A stretch of 64,000 bases of DNA from Casuarina equisetifolia. Taxonomy: Eukaryota > Streptophyta > Magnoliopsida > Fagales > Casuarinaceae. Positions 1 through 12,625 of the stretch are shown piece after piece (within the stretch, counting starts at the first letter, position 1; each line of letters starts with the position of its first letter). The notes under the pieces were generated by a model. That model ran no database searches, was not told where the DNA came from, and was given only the letters and a program-made list of their open reading frames with translations. The translations under genes and the position numbers were made by a program. The stretch covers positions 8,307,354-8,371,353 of the forward strand of contig CM052362.1 in assembly GCA_028551475.1 (NCBI GenBank). The letters are read 5' to 3'.

Positions 1-2524
1 CACATTTCCTTTTTAAACCAATTGTTTTCCTGCACTTTCTATCTCTCACTTCCTTCGCAAGAACAATATAAAACTATGATTTTTTTCCTAACAACAAAAA
101 ATAAAATAAAATTAATGACTACTATGGTTTGATGTGATCAATGCTTCTTATGACAACAAGAGTTTCGTGTCTCCACGCGCGTCTCAGTGTATGTTATTGT
201 TTGATGTTCATGATGGGTTTGCAAAGCATTCAATTTGTAATCATTGTAGAATTTTGAAATTAATGTGTGACATTATTTATGGTGGTGAAGGCGTTCTAAG
301 ACGATGGATCTAATTTTGAATAGCATGATAACAGACAACTGCATTTCTTATATTAGTTTGTCGCTCAAATAGAAGATATCTTAGTTCTAGTTCAACTACC
401 ATTGAGATTTACTTATGTGGAAACAAGAACTAGATGAGGATATATTATCCTCAGTTCAAACCAATTCATACTTGGTCAATTCATTCATTATGTAGCTCAA
501 CTGTTAACCGAAATCTAACCTTTCATCCAATTCACTCATCATCTCACTCATTCAAGGAACCGAATATGTGTCTCATAAGCCAGCCAATCATCATCTAGCA
601 TTCTCATCAACTATGTTACCTAGAGCAGGTTATTTTTTATTTATGTTTTGGTTCCTCAATTAACTCTTAGATATTTTTGGCTATTCAAGGTAGATTGGCT
701 AGTTCTAGCCAGCATTTGCATTCTAGCAAATTTTGGTGGTTTAAGGCGTTTTTAGGTGAGTATTGATTTCCAATAATCATTTTTGCCCCATTGCAATAAT
801 AACAAGATAACGAGTATTTTATCACTTGCCCACAATAATGGGATAAAGAAATTTTAGTAGTAGTAATTAAGTTAAGATCTTCTATAGAAACTAGTTAGAA
901 TCTTGTTGGTGACACGTAAACCTTGGCCATGTCCAATTTAAAGTGAGAAACTAGCTAGAAAGTACTTTCATGCACACCAAGGTTCGTGGAATATCTACAA
1001 TCCACCATCATCTTCTTTTAAAACAAAGCCATTCATCACAAAGCTCTCCAATTACTATAGAGTGTTGCATGGATCAATAAAACGTTCCACAATCACCACA
1101 ACCACACATCACAAACTTCTAACCACAAATATCGAATACTGCCACACGTCAAAGAACACTATTACCATCACAAACCTTGGACCACATCAAATCATAGTAG
1201 CCATGAAATAGCTCCATGGTTGACATAATCTTCACTAATGTCAATACAACTATGGAAAGAAAGCAAGTTTTATGTGTTAAAAAATAATTTCTCTTTCCAA
1301 TATTTGCAAAAATAAATCAAACTAAACACCAAATGGAAAATTGATTTAAGAAGAAAGAATACTTATAAAAGTGAAAAATGAAAATAAAAGTGTTTGGCAT
1401 TTGGCTAAAAAGAATAGAAAGTCAAAAAGGAAGGAAAAAAGTAAAAGCTTCATTAAAATATTAGGAAATTTAGAAAAAGATGAGAGAAGAAAAATATTTT
1501 AGTGAGAATCATAATACTCTTTATTACTTTTAAGGAAATGATACAACTACAATAAATAAATAAATAAAAACCAAAACTAGTACCTTAACAATCTAAAGCC
1601 TCAAAACAATCTTTTAAATTGAACTAGAAACACTTTAAGAGCTAGGTCACCAGGCAAAACCATGTAATCTTGCATTTGCCTACCTTCACTCTCTTCTTAT
1701 TTCTCACCTCTATTTTTGTGGCCCAAACTTCTATATTTAAAGGAAAAGTTATGTTTTACGAATCTTGTTCATTTATATCTCTCTCAGATGAGTTCATCCT
1801 ATCTCTATTTGTTTTGTTAAAAGAAGTGGTTTTTCCTTTTTCTATATTCCTGCCCATTCAACTTAATACCTCTTCTCTCTCACCTACAACCTCTCCCCCC
1901 TCTTCTCCCGTCAAGCCCTCCTTGCGCACATATTGAACCTCTCTCACGAATTCACAATGCAAGTCTAACAGTGTTGCGATGTACACCGACACCGACGCCA
2001 AGTTGGTACTAACTTGTACGTACGACAACGTAGAGAAAGAAAGCACGTCAAACCTAGCAAAGAATCAGATTACAATCTAATAGAAAATATATAACTTCAG
2101 GATATCAAAGGATAACATTTTGGTAGCTTCATGATATGGACTTGTCTATTGACTCACATTTAGCGTGGCAATTACAAATCAAATGTTTTAATCATAACTG
2201 TACCTAAAGTAGAACATCATGTCATTCATTTGGATTTATCCATATATTTTATGAAGAAATGATGACACATATTAGCAAAAGCAATAAATATCAACTTGGA
2301 GGAAGTGCATGAGTAAAAATAAAGAAAAAGAGTTGAAACGCCGAACCCAAATTTTACAAAGAGTAAATGCAGCTCTTAAACATGCAAAAATTGGCAACAG
2401 TTAGCATTACAAACTAAGAAGTAGTACGGACGATAGACCTAAAGTGATATTAACGTCTCTTTTTCTTCTTTCATGAGAACAGGTTTTATGTTGCAGAAAC
2501 CATGAGATTCTGTAGACAGTTTTT
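1..2524. other. AT-rich stretch, no gene recognised
   Basis: I see no coding sequence, RNA gene or identifiable transposon here. The few open frames are short, low-complexity and have no family motif. If unit A ever had downstream exons they should lie here on the minus strand, but I found no K-box or C-terminal exon sequence. Confidence 0.5.
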
Positions 2525-2765
2525 TAACTTAGCATTATGTATCATGCTACATTTTTTCGGATATTCATCTGGTTTGTTCAGTCTTGGTATTTTGAGCAGC
2601 AGGCTATGTCATCATTTATCTCACCTTCTCTCTCTCTCTCTCTCTGTCTCTCGCTAGAGATGATAGAATCAGGGGAGAATGCATTCATAAGAAGATTCGA
2701 AGCTATAAAGAATAACATGGTAAAACAGTCTGCTATAAGTGGAACGATTTGTGAGAGAACGAACC

Positions 2766-2907
2766 TTGAGCCGGCACATTCTTGTGGCAGAAGAGACTGT
2801 AGCAGCTATTTCAGCATCGCCTGGTTGAAAGCCCCAAAGCCTTCGTAAAAAGCGCTTTCCTAAGTCACGTCCCTTGCCATTGTGTTGCCTAAATTTTTGA
2901 TCCGCAT
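2766..2907 (-). pseudogene. MADS-box exon 1 relic A (SVP/DAM type)
   Basis: On the minus strand the bases align along almost the whole of the intact exon 1 at 47158-47339. The ATG context is kept (GGGAAAATG at about 2905), a block corresponding to [14 protein letters not shown] can be followed as IKNLGNTMARDVT, and the 3' end keeps the donor-like CTCAAGGTTC. It is broken by a deletion just after the start codon, a stop directly after the VT pair, and small frame-changing gaps. It cannot encode a MADS domain. The tract does lie in an open frame of another phase, but that translation has no MADS features. Confidence 0.82.
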
Positions 2908-3069
2908 TTTCCCGGAAAAAAGTTCCGATCATGCAAATCAAACGAAGCAAATAATCAGTGCATAGTAATCAAGATGACAAATCTCCTTACACAGAAAACT
3001 TAGGGAGAGAAAGATAAGTAGTGATTTGAAGAGAGAAATGCAAACAGATGTCTCCGGTTTCAGATTGGA

Positions 3070-3420
3070 GAGGAGAAATCAAATCTATGCGTGTACCAAA
3101 GAGCAATAATTTTCAGTAAGTAAAAACCGGAATGCCAAACATAAATGTAGTTAAAAAAATAAATAATAAAAGAGGAGGAAGAAGAGGAACCAAACTGCAC
3201 TTGGCCTCTGAAGAAAAAGAAAAAAAAAAGGAGAAAAAATACAAATAAGAAAAAATCTATATCTTTCACGAGTAAACTATTAATTTAGCATGTCTTCTAC
3301 AAGTCTTTAAGTGAAGATTCTATGCATTGAAATAATAGTTTTTCACTTTTTGGTAGATTTAGAGGAGAATAAATGAGAAGAAAAAAGAATGATTTTCCAC
3401 AAAAGCCATCGCCAAATCCA
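3070..3420. repeat. 350-bp direct repeat, left copy
   Basis: This segment recurs at 5021-5371 in the same orientation with only a handful of substitutions by eye. It belongs to the 5'-flanking part of unit A, so the copy is a local duplication of the upstream region of the relic MADS gene. Confidence 0.9.
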
Positions 3421-4039
3421 ACCATGAATCAGGAACCAACCCTGGTTTTACTGAAAGCAGTGGGAAATCATCGATCTCGCGCTGCGCACGGGATTGGCCA
3501 GAATTTCCGGGTTTCACCGATGTCCTTTTCTTTCTTTCCACGTCGGTGTCGCTTGTACACAGATAAAGAAGCCATCAAAGGGTTTTCTGCCACCTATCCT
3601 TGCCGGGGAAAGAGAGCGAGGGAATTAATGAAACAGTTAAATATTTTGGAATTGAAGTTGGTGAGAGGGAGCGGAATTCAATAGGCGTCTTTAGATCGGT
3701 GGATCTACAGACTGACGACTGACACGTCTATCAATCACGTCCTTCAAAAAGTACCTTTTATTATTAAAATTTAGTGAATCTTTCTTCTCTTATTAAGGAA
3801 ATAAAATAAACATTCTAATTTGACCCTAGATATGGAGAGAACATTAACCTCAAGGAATAAAGTTCGCAAGCAAATAAATATGTCAAAGATTATATAAAAT
3901 AATTAACATCTAATTTAAAATCCTAAAACATTGAGTGAGAAAACTTATTTTTTTTATAAATAATTATCTTAATTTATTATGTTTTTATGCGAGACTTAAT
4001 AACCTTGTAACTCCACCAACAAAAATATGAATTTTAAGA

Positions 4040-4120
4040 TCTTTTTTTTTAAGGGATCCACCCAGTGAAGGGAAGGGAATTCGAACTCATGATTGGTGAC
4101 ACAGTCAATAAAAGTTTAAA
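4040..4120 (-). mobile_element. Short SINE-like insertion (5'-truncated), target duplication ATTTTAAGA
   Basis: A run of ten T followed by about 70 bp is bracketed by ATTTTAAGA at 4031-4039 and 4121-4129. Read on the minus strand it has a B-box-like GAGTTCGAATTCC and ends in an A tract, as expected for the 3' part of a tRNA-derived SINE. No A box is visible, so the copy is probably 5'-truncated. Confidence 0.6.
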
Positions 4121-4737
4121 ATTTTAAGACTTTATTAACTAATTGTTACATATCTCAAAAAGTTGGTTTAATGGAAAGACTTCTTATGTGGCCAAAAGCT
4201 CCTTCTTATCTTCTCAATGTAAAAGAAGTTTATAACATTCTCCTTCATTCAAATTCATGTTATCTCAATGTAAATAAGACTTACTAGTAAATCTCCCATT
4301 AAGAAATAGTAATCACAAGCGTCATTAAATGGACCCATTACCTACCTCACACTTGGAAGCAGTAATTGCAAGCCACCAGTTCACAATTTGACTCTAATAT
4401 TACTTATAACATACCTATCTTTCATACCAAAAGATTAATATAATGAGAAGGGCAGCCAGGCCTTATGATTTAAACTTAAGGATCTCTATGATTTACACAT
4501 TTAGAATTGCATTAGCTTTTATTTTTCGTTCCTACGGTATAAAGTGGGCCTGAAACCATATGCGATTTTGATCTATAAATAGGCATCATCATCAGAAACT
4601 TGGAAAGGTAATACGGAATTCTTCTTTGGGTCTGCGAGAGAAAAATGAAGACTTTTGTTGCACTTTGTGCACCCAAATTACGTAAAAGACCAAAAATCAA
4701 GCAAACTGAAATGGATAATACAACTGACAAGAGGTAT

Positions 4738-4996
4738 ATGAAGTGCGAGATACACTCCACAGGATGTGTTATCCAAGCAATACATGCCATCGAATACCAG
4801 AATGCCTATGCCTAGATCGAGGTTGACTTCAACATGAAAAAAAGCAGGACCAGAAGATGATGAAGAGTGCGTCATTAAGGCACTTCAGGCTTTGGCACGG
4901 TCGGCAAACTCGGGAATTTCTGGTAATGGTGGCAGCTCAGGCGTTGGCAGCATCGCCAGGACCGTGCTGCAACTCATCAACAAAAGGGTGGTTTAA
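4738..4996 (+). other. Unidentified protein-like open segment (possible exon or gene relic)
   Basis: Two adjacent open segments look more protein-like than the AT-rich surroundings. The first starts at ATG 4738 and reads MKCEIHSTGCVIQAIHAIEY before a TAG at 4813. The second, in another frame, is open from about 4844 to a TAA at 4994 and includes DDEECVIKALQALARSANSG and a Gly/Ser-rich stretch. An A run at 4837-4843 lies between them, so a single-base indel plus a stop could have broken one exon. I do not recognise the family. It abuts the right copy of the 350-bp repeat. Confidence 0.3.
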
Positions 4997-5020
4997 AATT
5001 CACCAGTTTGGAGCAAAAAC

Positions 5021-5371
5021 GGAGGAGAAATCAAATCTATGCGTGTACCAAAGAGCAATAATTTTCTGTAAGTAAAAGCCGGAATGCCAAACATAAATGT
5101 AGTTAAAAAAATAAATAATAAAAGAGGAGGAAGAAGAGGAACCAAACTGCACTTGGCCTCTGAAGAAAAAGAAAAAAAAAAGAGAAAAAATACAAATAAG
5201 AAAAAATCTATATCTTTCACGAGTAAACTATTAATTTAGCATGTCTTCTACAAGTCTTTAAGTGAAGATTCTATGCATTGAAATAATAGTTTTTCATTTT
5301 TTGGTAGATTTAGAGGAGAATAAATGAGAAGAAAAAAGATTGATTTTTCACAAAAGCCATCGCCAAATCAG
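5021..5371. repeat. 350-bp direct repeat, right copy
   Basis: Near-identical to 3070-3420. The copies part on the right right after CATCGCCAAATC, and on the left at GAGGAGAAATC. The high identity marks it as a recent event compared with the decay of unit A. Confidence 0.9.
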
Positions 5372-8300
5372 AATCTCATGGTTTATTGTGAAAACGAGGC
5401 GATGCTGAAAGGAAGGAAGACAAGAATGAGAGCCATTACTGACAACATGATAGAGTTTTGAGGATAGAACAGAAAAAAACCACTGTTTTGGCATAGGGAA
5501 TTGAGTTTACCTGAGCATGATCGGAATGTTTCAGATACAGAGGGTCTTTAGAAGGGAGGTCATGCCGAATAGGTTTGTTGGTGTGGAAGCTCATGCTGTT
5601 TGTCCAACTTCTCACCTACAGCTTCCTGATAAAAAAGAGAGGGGTTTCAAATTTATTAGCTGGTGTTTCGTCACTGCTGTTTTCTGAATAAGAAATAGGA
5701 ACCAGATCAATCAAAGACACTGGTCGGAACTGTTGGCTTATAAAACTTAGATCTACTTCGACTACAGAAGCATGGATCGCCGTGGAGCAAAACATCTGCC
5801 TGCCAGGAAGCTATGTCAAGCAGCTGGTTCTAACATTTTATTGAACCTAATTGAGCTAAAGAGGACTCTTCTTAGTAGCACAACGAGCAACTCTTCACTC
5901 GTAAATTAAGTCCTGGTGAAAAGTATTTTCTCACACTTGGGATAGTAAGATGTGGTGAAATTTGAATATAATTAATATATTAACTTGTTTTTCTCTTTAT
6001 TTATAACTGTATTTTCTTCCATGGCATGAAACCAAATCTTGTGAAGCCATAGCTTACTTTTGCAGGATTTTGGCTTTCTCAACATAAACACTAATATTAA
6101 AGCTTCTTTAAGATTTGATTCCTTATTAGGACCAAGTAAATTCCTTCACCCGCAAGCAAAAATGGCAACTCATCTAGGGTTTCCTATTGTAGAGAACTTT
6201 GTTGCTAAAACCAGATTATTCTTTTTGTCAATGGAAGGCAAGCTAACAATAGTTGACTTACTATTCACGTGATGAAATCATGTGGGTTACTACCTACTCT
6301 TTTGACCAGTCTTTTGTAATCTTCGCTCGATAACATTTTCAAACCCTAGGAAGAATAAAACAAAAAAGTAGGCTTAAGAAACAAGGGAGAAGACATGAAT
6401 AAAATGTAAACGCCTAAAATAGACATTTTAAAGATCTTAAGAAATAAGGGAGAAGACATGGATCGAATGTTAACTTAAAAAGACTAGGTATCTGATGAAG
6501 ATGTTGTATAATAAATCTTACTTTGCTTCGTAGAAGGCCTTGAGAAACAAAGATCAAAAGTGAAGGTCTAGAATCGACAGGTAAATAAAAAAATTCTAGG
6601 TACTTGAGGAGGTGTCGTTTTACAACAATTTGTGTCTCTGTGAATTTGTTTTGCTGTGAATGGCCTGGTGGAGTAATAACCAAACAAGGATTTTTAGTTT
6701 AATTTGTAATGAACTTGGGGAAGTTTTATTAGGCTTTTAATGTGTGGCATACATCGTCCAGTTGCAGTTTGATTGTTTCAATGAAAGAGTCATTACTGTC
6801 AAGGTTAGATTATAAAAAGTTACGGGTAAATCGAAGCCTAGGGTTTTGTTTGTTTCCCTTGTATTATCACTCCACTGCTCTATATATTTCTCATCGTTCT
6901 AACCAACCCTTCAGTACATTCATCTCTCAACTCCGCTCGATAAACAATTAATAATTCAAATTTCTTTGAGTCTGTCAAACATTAAATTTTCAATGCCATT
7001 ACAATACATTAATTGGTTTAGCCCTTTCTACATCAGTGCCTCAAACTAATTCTACCATATCAGAGGTATAAGTTGCAGGAGTCCTTTATTAAGAAGACTA
7101 AGTTACGAAGGAAAAATTATTGGCAGTAAATTTTTATATTTCTGGCTCTGAAAAATTGTGCTCAGCTTAAACTCAAATAACTCATGTATGCCTTGGCATT
7201 CCCATTTAAACACAGAATTTCTGGAACACTTGAATTTTTCCTTGACAAATAGGAAAAGAGAGTTAAGGAGGGAGAAAACTAACCAACATGTGCTTCCTGA
7301 ATCCTTCTTCTAGAAAATGTTCCATAAAAATTAGCTGTCAAAGAAAATTAAGGATTAGCAATTCTGGAGGAGACACAAATACTTAATAAAGGGGATAAGC
7401 AAATGATTGTAAGATATATGAGATCTGAGATACAAAAGTACTTATGTCTTAGACTATAATATAATTTTAGCCTGTGACCAATGATTTTATGGAGGCTTAT
7501 GCACAGTTATAAGATTCAAAAAATTTCAAGGTATACCTCTTAAATTGTTAGAATTTTCAGCCCTTGCTTTCTAAAGGGGTGTCTAATTACTTAGATTACT
7601 GTGCTTTATCATTTATTTTTCAAATACACCACGAGGGGCTTGCATTCCTTTCAAATACCTATTCCTAGAACTTTACCCCCAGGATTTTTCCCGATTCTCT
7701 GGATCAAATATGATTGCTAGTGCTTCAGGAGTTGCTGCGGTAGCTAAGATGTGTGCTAGTTGTTTCTTCTTACAACCTAAGATAAGATTCATCAGCTTTT
7801 GGATTTCTCTTGATCATTCTACACCATCAGTATTTAAAACAATAAAAGACAACAGTAAAAGTTTCAGGATCTAGGAAATATTTGGCAATGAGAAAAACAA
7901 ATAATGTAGTAGCCAATGATGTAAGAAGGTTTCAACTTAAGCACTCTCAGCCTGTGGAAGTATGTTGAGGAATTTAATTTTTTGGTAATGTCTAAATGCG
8001 AATTTCTTCCCCCGAATAATAAGCTAGGTTTTTAGTAGGACTTTGGCTTCTCTTGTAGAATCATTTATTCTCCCTAGTTAGGTGTGTATGGTATATGTTC
8101 ACCTGTAGGCGCGACATATCACAAACCTATGTCTCCTGGGAAGAGACGTTATCTTATGAGGCTAAAAAACACTAAGATTGTTCTCTTGTGTGCCAAGTTA
8201 TTGAACTACCAATAGTGGCTGCAAGTAACTTAAGAATTTTCTCTTGAAAGCTCAATAATTTGGCTGGTGTCGAGGTGACATCATCAAGCATGTTCTTCTC

Positions 8301-8764
8301 CAAATTAACTCGTTTTCTTTTGTAACCTTTTGTGCCAAAAGAAGGTCTGCTAGCTCTAATAATATGTTCCTAGCTAGGTAGTTTGGTTGTAATAGCCTTA
8401 CATTTTGCGCTTAGTAGTCTGTGTTTGAGCTGTTTCTTTTGCTTAGCTCTTTGAATCTTCCGGTGTTGTTACATTTCAAGTTCTGTGTTTCTTCTGAGGG
8501 ACCTTGGTTTTTTGGCTCCAAGCTGTGTTCTAGCGTTGTACTATCTGATTCAATTACCAAGCATACAAAAAAGTAGTACACCTACAAGAAAATAGTTACT
8601 TCACTCCAAAATGTTACCTACTTCTCAACATCATAGGACCAAGGGAATTATAAAGGCTTCTGATTTAGAAGTTCCTGCAGGTTCTAAAATTTTAAAATCT
8701 AGCTAGTTGCCTTAAGTTGGAATTAAATCCAAACAAAAATGCTGCTCTAACCTAATTAATTGAT
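5372..8764. other. No gene recognised; possible promoter-like stretch near 6870
   Basis: I see no family motif in any frame across this 3.4 kb. A CTATATATTTCTC sequence near 6878, followed by a pyrimidine-rich stretch, resembles a plant core promoter, but no coding sequence follows it. Unit B lies immediately to the right. Confidence 0.4.
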
Positions 8765-8861
8765 TTTGAACGCACTTATAACATTTCATTGACCATTAAT
8801 CTAACATAACATATACATAAAATGCTGGAAAGGTCACCTCTCCATGGCTTGTTGGTGGTTT

Positions 8862-9200
8862 TGGTTGATGAAGTTGACTTCCATGTCAGACAACTCTGCC
8901 AGCTCAATGTCTCCTGCGTGATGGAATAACCAATCCTGTGAGATTTTGCATGAATTGAAACCGATCTGCAAGAATTTTGCATCGACTGATATTCATATTA
9001 ATTTATAAAACATCAATGTGAAACACGAAATATCATTAATAAAACACAAATGATATTTATAATCATTAGAAAATGCTACAGGAAAATGGACAAAAAGCCC
9101 TAGCTCAATTTCTATCCATGTGAAAATCTCACAAAATTGGTTTCAATTACAAGGCCAGTTGGTGGAGTTGTCTGACGTGGCAGTAAAATCCATCAACAAT
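8862..9200. repeat. Fold-back (inverted-repeat) element in unit B
   Basis: An arm at about 8862-8960 is the imperfect reverse complement of about 9104-9200. Both arms contain the GTCAGACAACTC / GAGTTGTCTGAC pair and the CTCACA..ATTGGTT segment. The spacer is about 140 bp and AT-rich. This looks like a MITE or fold-back element. The same structure sits in unit C, so it predates the B/C duplication. Target duplication not defined. Confidence 0.7.
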
Positions 9201-10713
9201 TGGATGCTTTCTAACATCAAAATCGTCTAACAATATCGATTTATACAAAGAAAAACCAAGAGGCAAAAGAAGTAAAAAATCTCACCCGTCAACCAATCAA
9301 TGTTGGTGGTTTCAAATTAACACAGATAAAACATGAGTTGAAATGAACCGTGAACACAAGATAGGTTTAAATCTTCAAATTTGCTCCACTACACTTTTAA
9401 GTTCCTCAAACAAGCAATCGTGTAAACAATTTTCCAATGACAGAAGAAAATAGATGGGAAGAGAGGCAGTAATCCACAAGCACCTTATTGATGAAAAGCT
9501 AAATAATGGATGATGGTGAATATATCCTTTAATTGAAAAGACAACAATGGAAAAAACTCTTGGAGCACCAGTAGCGATAAAAGTTTATAGTTACCATATA
9601 CGCAGTATTATTCTCTTTTAGCAACATATTTATTTATTGTATCTTCTATATTATAAATCATCATTGTATCTACAATTCAGGTGAAGAAAAAAGATGTAGT
9701 TATTTCAGTTTTCACTACTACTCACATGAGCTATCATGATCGAACCACGTTTAGTCTCTGTGTTTTCAATTTTCAGATATTTCCTTTCTAACCCACTTCC
9801 GTTTCTGCAGTGAAGTCACATTCTTGTTTGCTTTAACATACTTTTCTAGTATAATATCATGTTATGGGTACATTATTTCTGTTCATTCACGTACACATCG
9901 ATAAGCGTCATCGACGCTGTACTTTGAGGCTAGTCTCCTTTCTAATCACACGCAACCACTACCCACTTGCATCTGAGCCTAGACCTCTGTTTTTGTATGG
10001 CCATCAATGACACTATCCGTATCACATCCCACCAACGCACCTTCTATTGGAATCTTAACTATTAGCACTGCTACACTTACCCTTAAGTGCCACATAGTCT
10101 AATTCCCAACATTTTCTCAAACAATCAATGCTTCAATCTACCAACAAGAGAAAATTCAATTAGGAGGGATTCTAAAAGAAGTTTCATATTAAGTAAGTGG
10201 AACTCTATAAGATCATAAAAAGGAAATATGAAAAAACAATGGCAAGATACAATAATTGGCTTATATAGAAAGGAGATATGAAACAAACAATGGCGAGATG
10301 CAATAACTGGCTTCTATAGAAGTCCCATGTTCACCTCCTTCCAAAAAGCCCCATTGAAAAAAAGGTAGCTACTAGCACTACGCAATGAGTAGCAGCAGCA
10401 AATGTTAGCACTTCAAAGTGATTTTAAAGTCTCTCTTTCCCTCTCCCACGAGAGTTCTTTGTGCTTTTCAGAAACGATAAGTACCTCTAGTACTTTCCAC
10501 AGTTTTTTTCTCAATGTGACGTATCCAGTACTGTTGTTTGCGTCATTTGTATATTTGTTCAACCTTGGTATCATTATCTTGAGGAGCTGACTATCCTATA
10601 ATCTCTATCTCTCTAGAAATGATACAACTATTGGAGAATGCACTAAACAAAGGATTTGATGCTATGAATATTGACATACTTTGCTATAACCAGAACAATG
10701 AGTGTGAGAGAAT

Positions 10714-10817
10714 ACCTTGAGCTGAAGCACACAGTGAACAATCCTGCCCTCAAATTAGTAGTCACCAAACTTGCTATTGTGTCGTCGATCTTCTTGATTC
10801 CGTTCTTTCTACTCCAT
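10714..10817 (-). pseudogene. MADS-box exon 1 relic B (internal deletion)
   Basis: Reading the minus strand from the ATG-like position at 10817, one frame gives RKNGIKKIDDTIA, clearly the start of an SVP-type MADS domain ([13 protein letters not shown] in the intact gene). After a short unrelated run it resumes as AGLFTVCFSSRYS, matching the IGLLVF...EYSSSRFL end of exon 1. About 75-80 bp encoding the middle of the MADS domain is missing, and the frame is not in phase with the ATG. Relic C has the same architecture. Confidence 0.82.
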
Positions 10818-12527
10818 TTTCCAGACGAACGCTGGACCTTCGTATCAGATTAATTCTAATTATCTGCGCACATAGTAGGTTTCTAAATAAGAAAAGGTCT
10901 CTTTACGCAGCAATTTAGATAGAGAGGGAGATCCAAAGTAGATTTTACAGCTTTCAACCCAAAACTGGGCTACAAATTCAGTGGAAGCATCAGATCAAAC
11001 TGATATCTTAAAGCAAGCAAATTCAAAATCCGAAGGCTGGAAGACGCAGCACAGCTTGCACCTCGCTTTATGGCTTCCGTGAGGGGAAGGGGAGAAGTTG
11101 GGAAGTACACTAAAAAGAAAATCAAAGTAGAGAGCCAAAAAAAAAAAAAAACAAAACAAAAGGGAAAAAGAAAGGAAAAGCAAGAGCTTTCCTTAAACCC
11201 AACCAAGCTTGAGAGCAAACTGGGGTTTGTACTGTGAGAAGAAAGATCTACTATAAATAAAAGAAAAACAAACTTGATTTCCTCTCGAGAACCGGAAGAA
11301 AAAAATAAGATGAGCTAGCTAAACTTCAATCTGCCGTTCACATAAAAATCGATTCATCTGGGTTATTTTGAAGACTCTTCCATGATAAAGCATTCCTACA
11401 GTGGAAAGTGATAAGAGAGGAAGAGTTCGTCCTTAGAGTACAAAGGACAAAGGGGAAAAACAAGAGCAAGATGCGTTTGTAAGACGGGTTATGCGTAAAG
11501 CAGTTTGCCAAATCCAGCCAACAATCAGAAACCAACCCGAGTTTGTCCAAGCACTGTTGGCTGAAGAAGAAGAACAATGCACCCTACCAATCCAAGCTCA
11601 TTCAGTTTACAAGTTGCAAGTGGTTGTGATAAGGACCGGCCAAAATCTCCTGGCTCATCCTTTACTTTTCCTCCTTAGGTTGATGTCGTCTTTGCCATGG
11701 GACTGAGCATTTAAGAACTCATTTCCTGTTTGGGCCTGGAAGATCGAGTTTGTCTGAACCTTCAGAGCCTTATCAGATGAGCTTGCTCATCGAGCTCGGA
11801 ATTCTGTAGGCACCTGCGATGTGCGGCTTACATAATGAAGAAAAAACGATTGTTTTTGGTTTTCCGTATAAACGGAGGCACCAGATCACTGGACAAAGAT
11901 AAAGAAGTGCTTGTACCCATTGAAGAAAAATTACCTTTTTCTAGGACAATAAGTCACTTTCACCAACTTCTATAAATTACTATTTATGAAGATTTAATTT
12001 CATTTGTTTATGTGGAAACGACAGAAGCAAATTTGTAAGAAAAACATTTGACAATGTTTTCATTAAAAGACTTATTATTCAACCAATAAGTCTACTAAAG
12101 AACTAATGAGATCTATTATATTATAATAAAAATTTTAATATATTTCTTTAATATAGAATTTTTTTATTCATGTCTTAATAGTTTTTTTTTTATTTCTTAT
12201 TATCCATTTGATTACTATAGCTTCATACATTTCTGTCGGAATATTTCAATCATTTTCTACAAATATTTATTGATTATCAATTGATTAATTATTAGAAATT
12301 AATTTTTCTATCTCCAACAACTAATTAGTACTTGACCAACTTTTTATTATGGGAGTTACTTTAAGTTTTTTTGGGTATTTTTAATCCTTTGGTTTTAAAA
12401 TCTTATGTTAGTTGCATGGGGCTTAACCATGGTTTGCCAACACACGAGTAGTTTCTAGGAGATGGGAGAAGGGTTTAAAATGGAGGCTTATTAGTTATTG
12501 AATGAAATAGTAAGTTAAATTTAATGA

Positions 12528-12625
12528 TGAACTTCATTTTTTCATATAAAAAAGGTAAGCAAGATACTTTGGTTATATAAAAAGGTTTTGTTACTTCTCT
12601 TATTAGATTGACCTTTTGAGATAGA
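12528..12625. repeat. Left copy of a ~95-bp repeat bracketing the LINE region
   Basis: CTTCATTTTTTCATAT..AAAAAGGTAAGCAAGAT and the bases after it recur at about 18955-19050 in the same orientation, with substitutions and small indels. The left copy starts close to where unit B loses similarity to unit C, so the sequence between may have arrived as a single insertion or nested set. Confidence 0.6.

Larger units (their letters stand above)
2525..3700 (-). repeat. Unit A: decayed copy of the SVP-like locus (start of intron 1, exon 1, 5' flank)
   Basis: This stretch is collinear with the start of the intact MADS gene (47.0-47.9 kb) and with units B and C. It contains the CT-rich tract of early intron 1 (about 2626-2655), a broken exon 1 (2766-2907), and upstream sequence resembling the purine-rich 5' flank at 47.4-47.6 kb. 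The part near 3370-3530 resembles 11480-11660 and 51290-51400, the same position in units B and C. No downstream exons are recognisable. I infer an old tandem duplicate. Confidence 0.7.
8765..12510. repeat. Unit B: segmental copy of the SVP-like 5' region
   Basis: This block is collinear, in the same orientation, with 48895-52140 (unit C). Shared landmarks are the TTTTGAACGC left edge, a fold-back element, the GTCTCTCTTTCCCTCTCCC tract (10431 and 50404), the exon 1 relic, the upstream purine-rich region, and the right end near the CCATGGTTTG segment. Differences include indels of tens of bases. B and C are therefore old paralogous copies about 40 kb apart, on either side of the intact gene. 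Confidence 0.88.

Noticed and set aside
2669..2950. 93-codon minus-strand open frame
   Set aside because: It overlaps MADS relic A but reads it out of phase; none of its residues follow the MADS domain. Its openness looks accidental.
10970..11218. Phe-rich open frames on the minus strand (also at 3060-3269 and 4993-5220)
   Set aside because: They are reverse readings of A- and GA-rich upstream sequence of the relic units and not real proteins.
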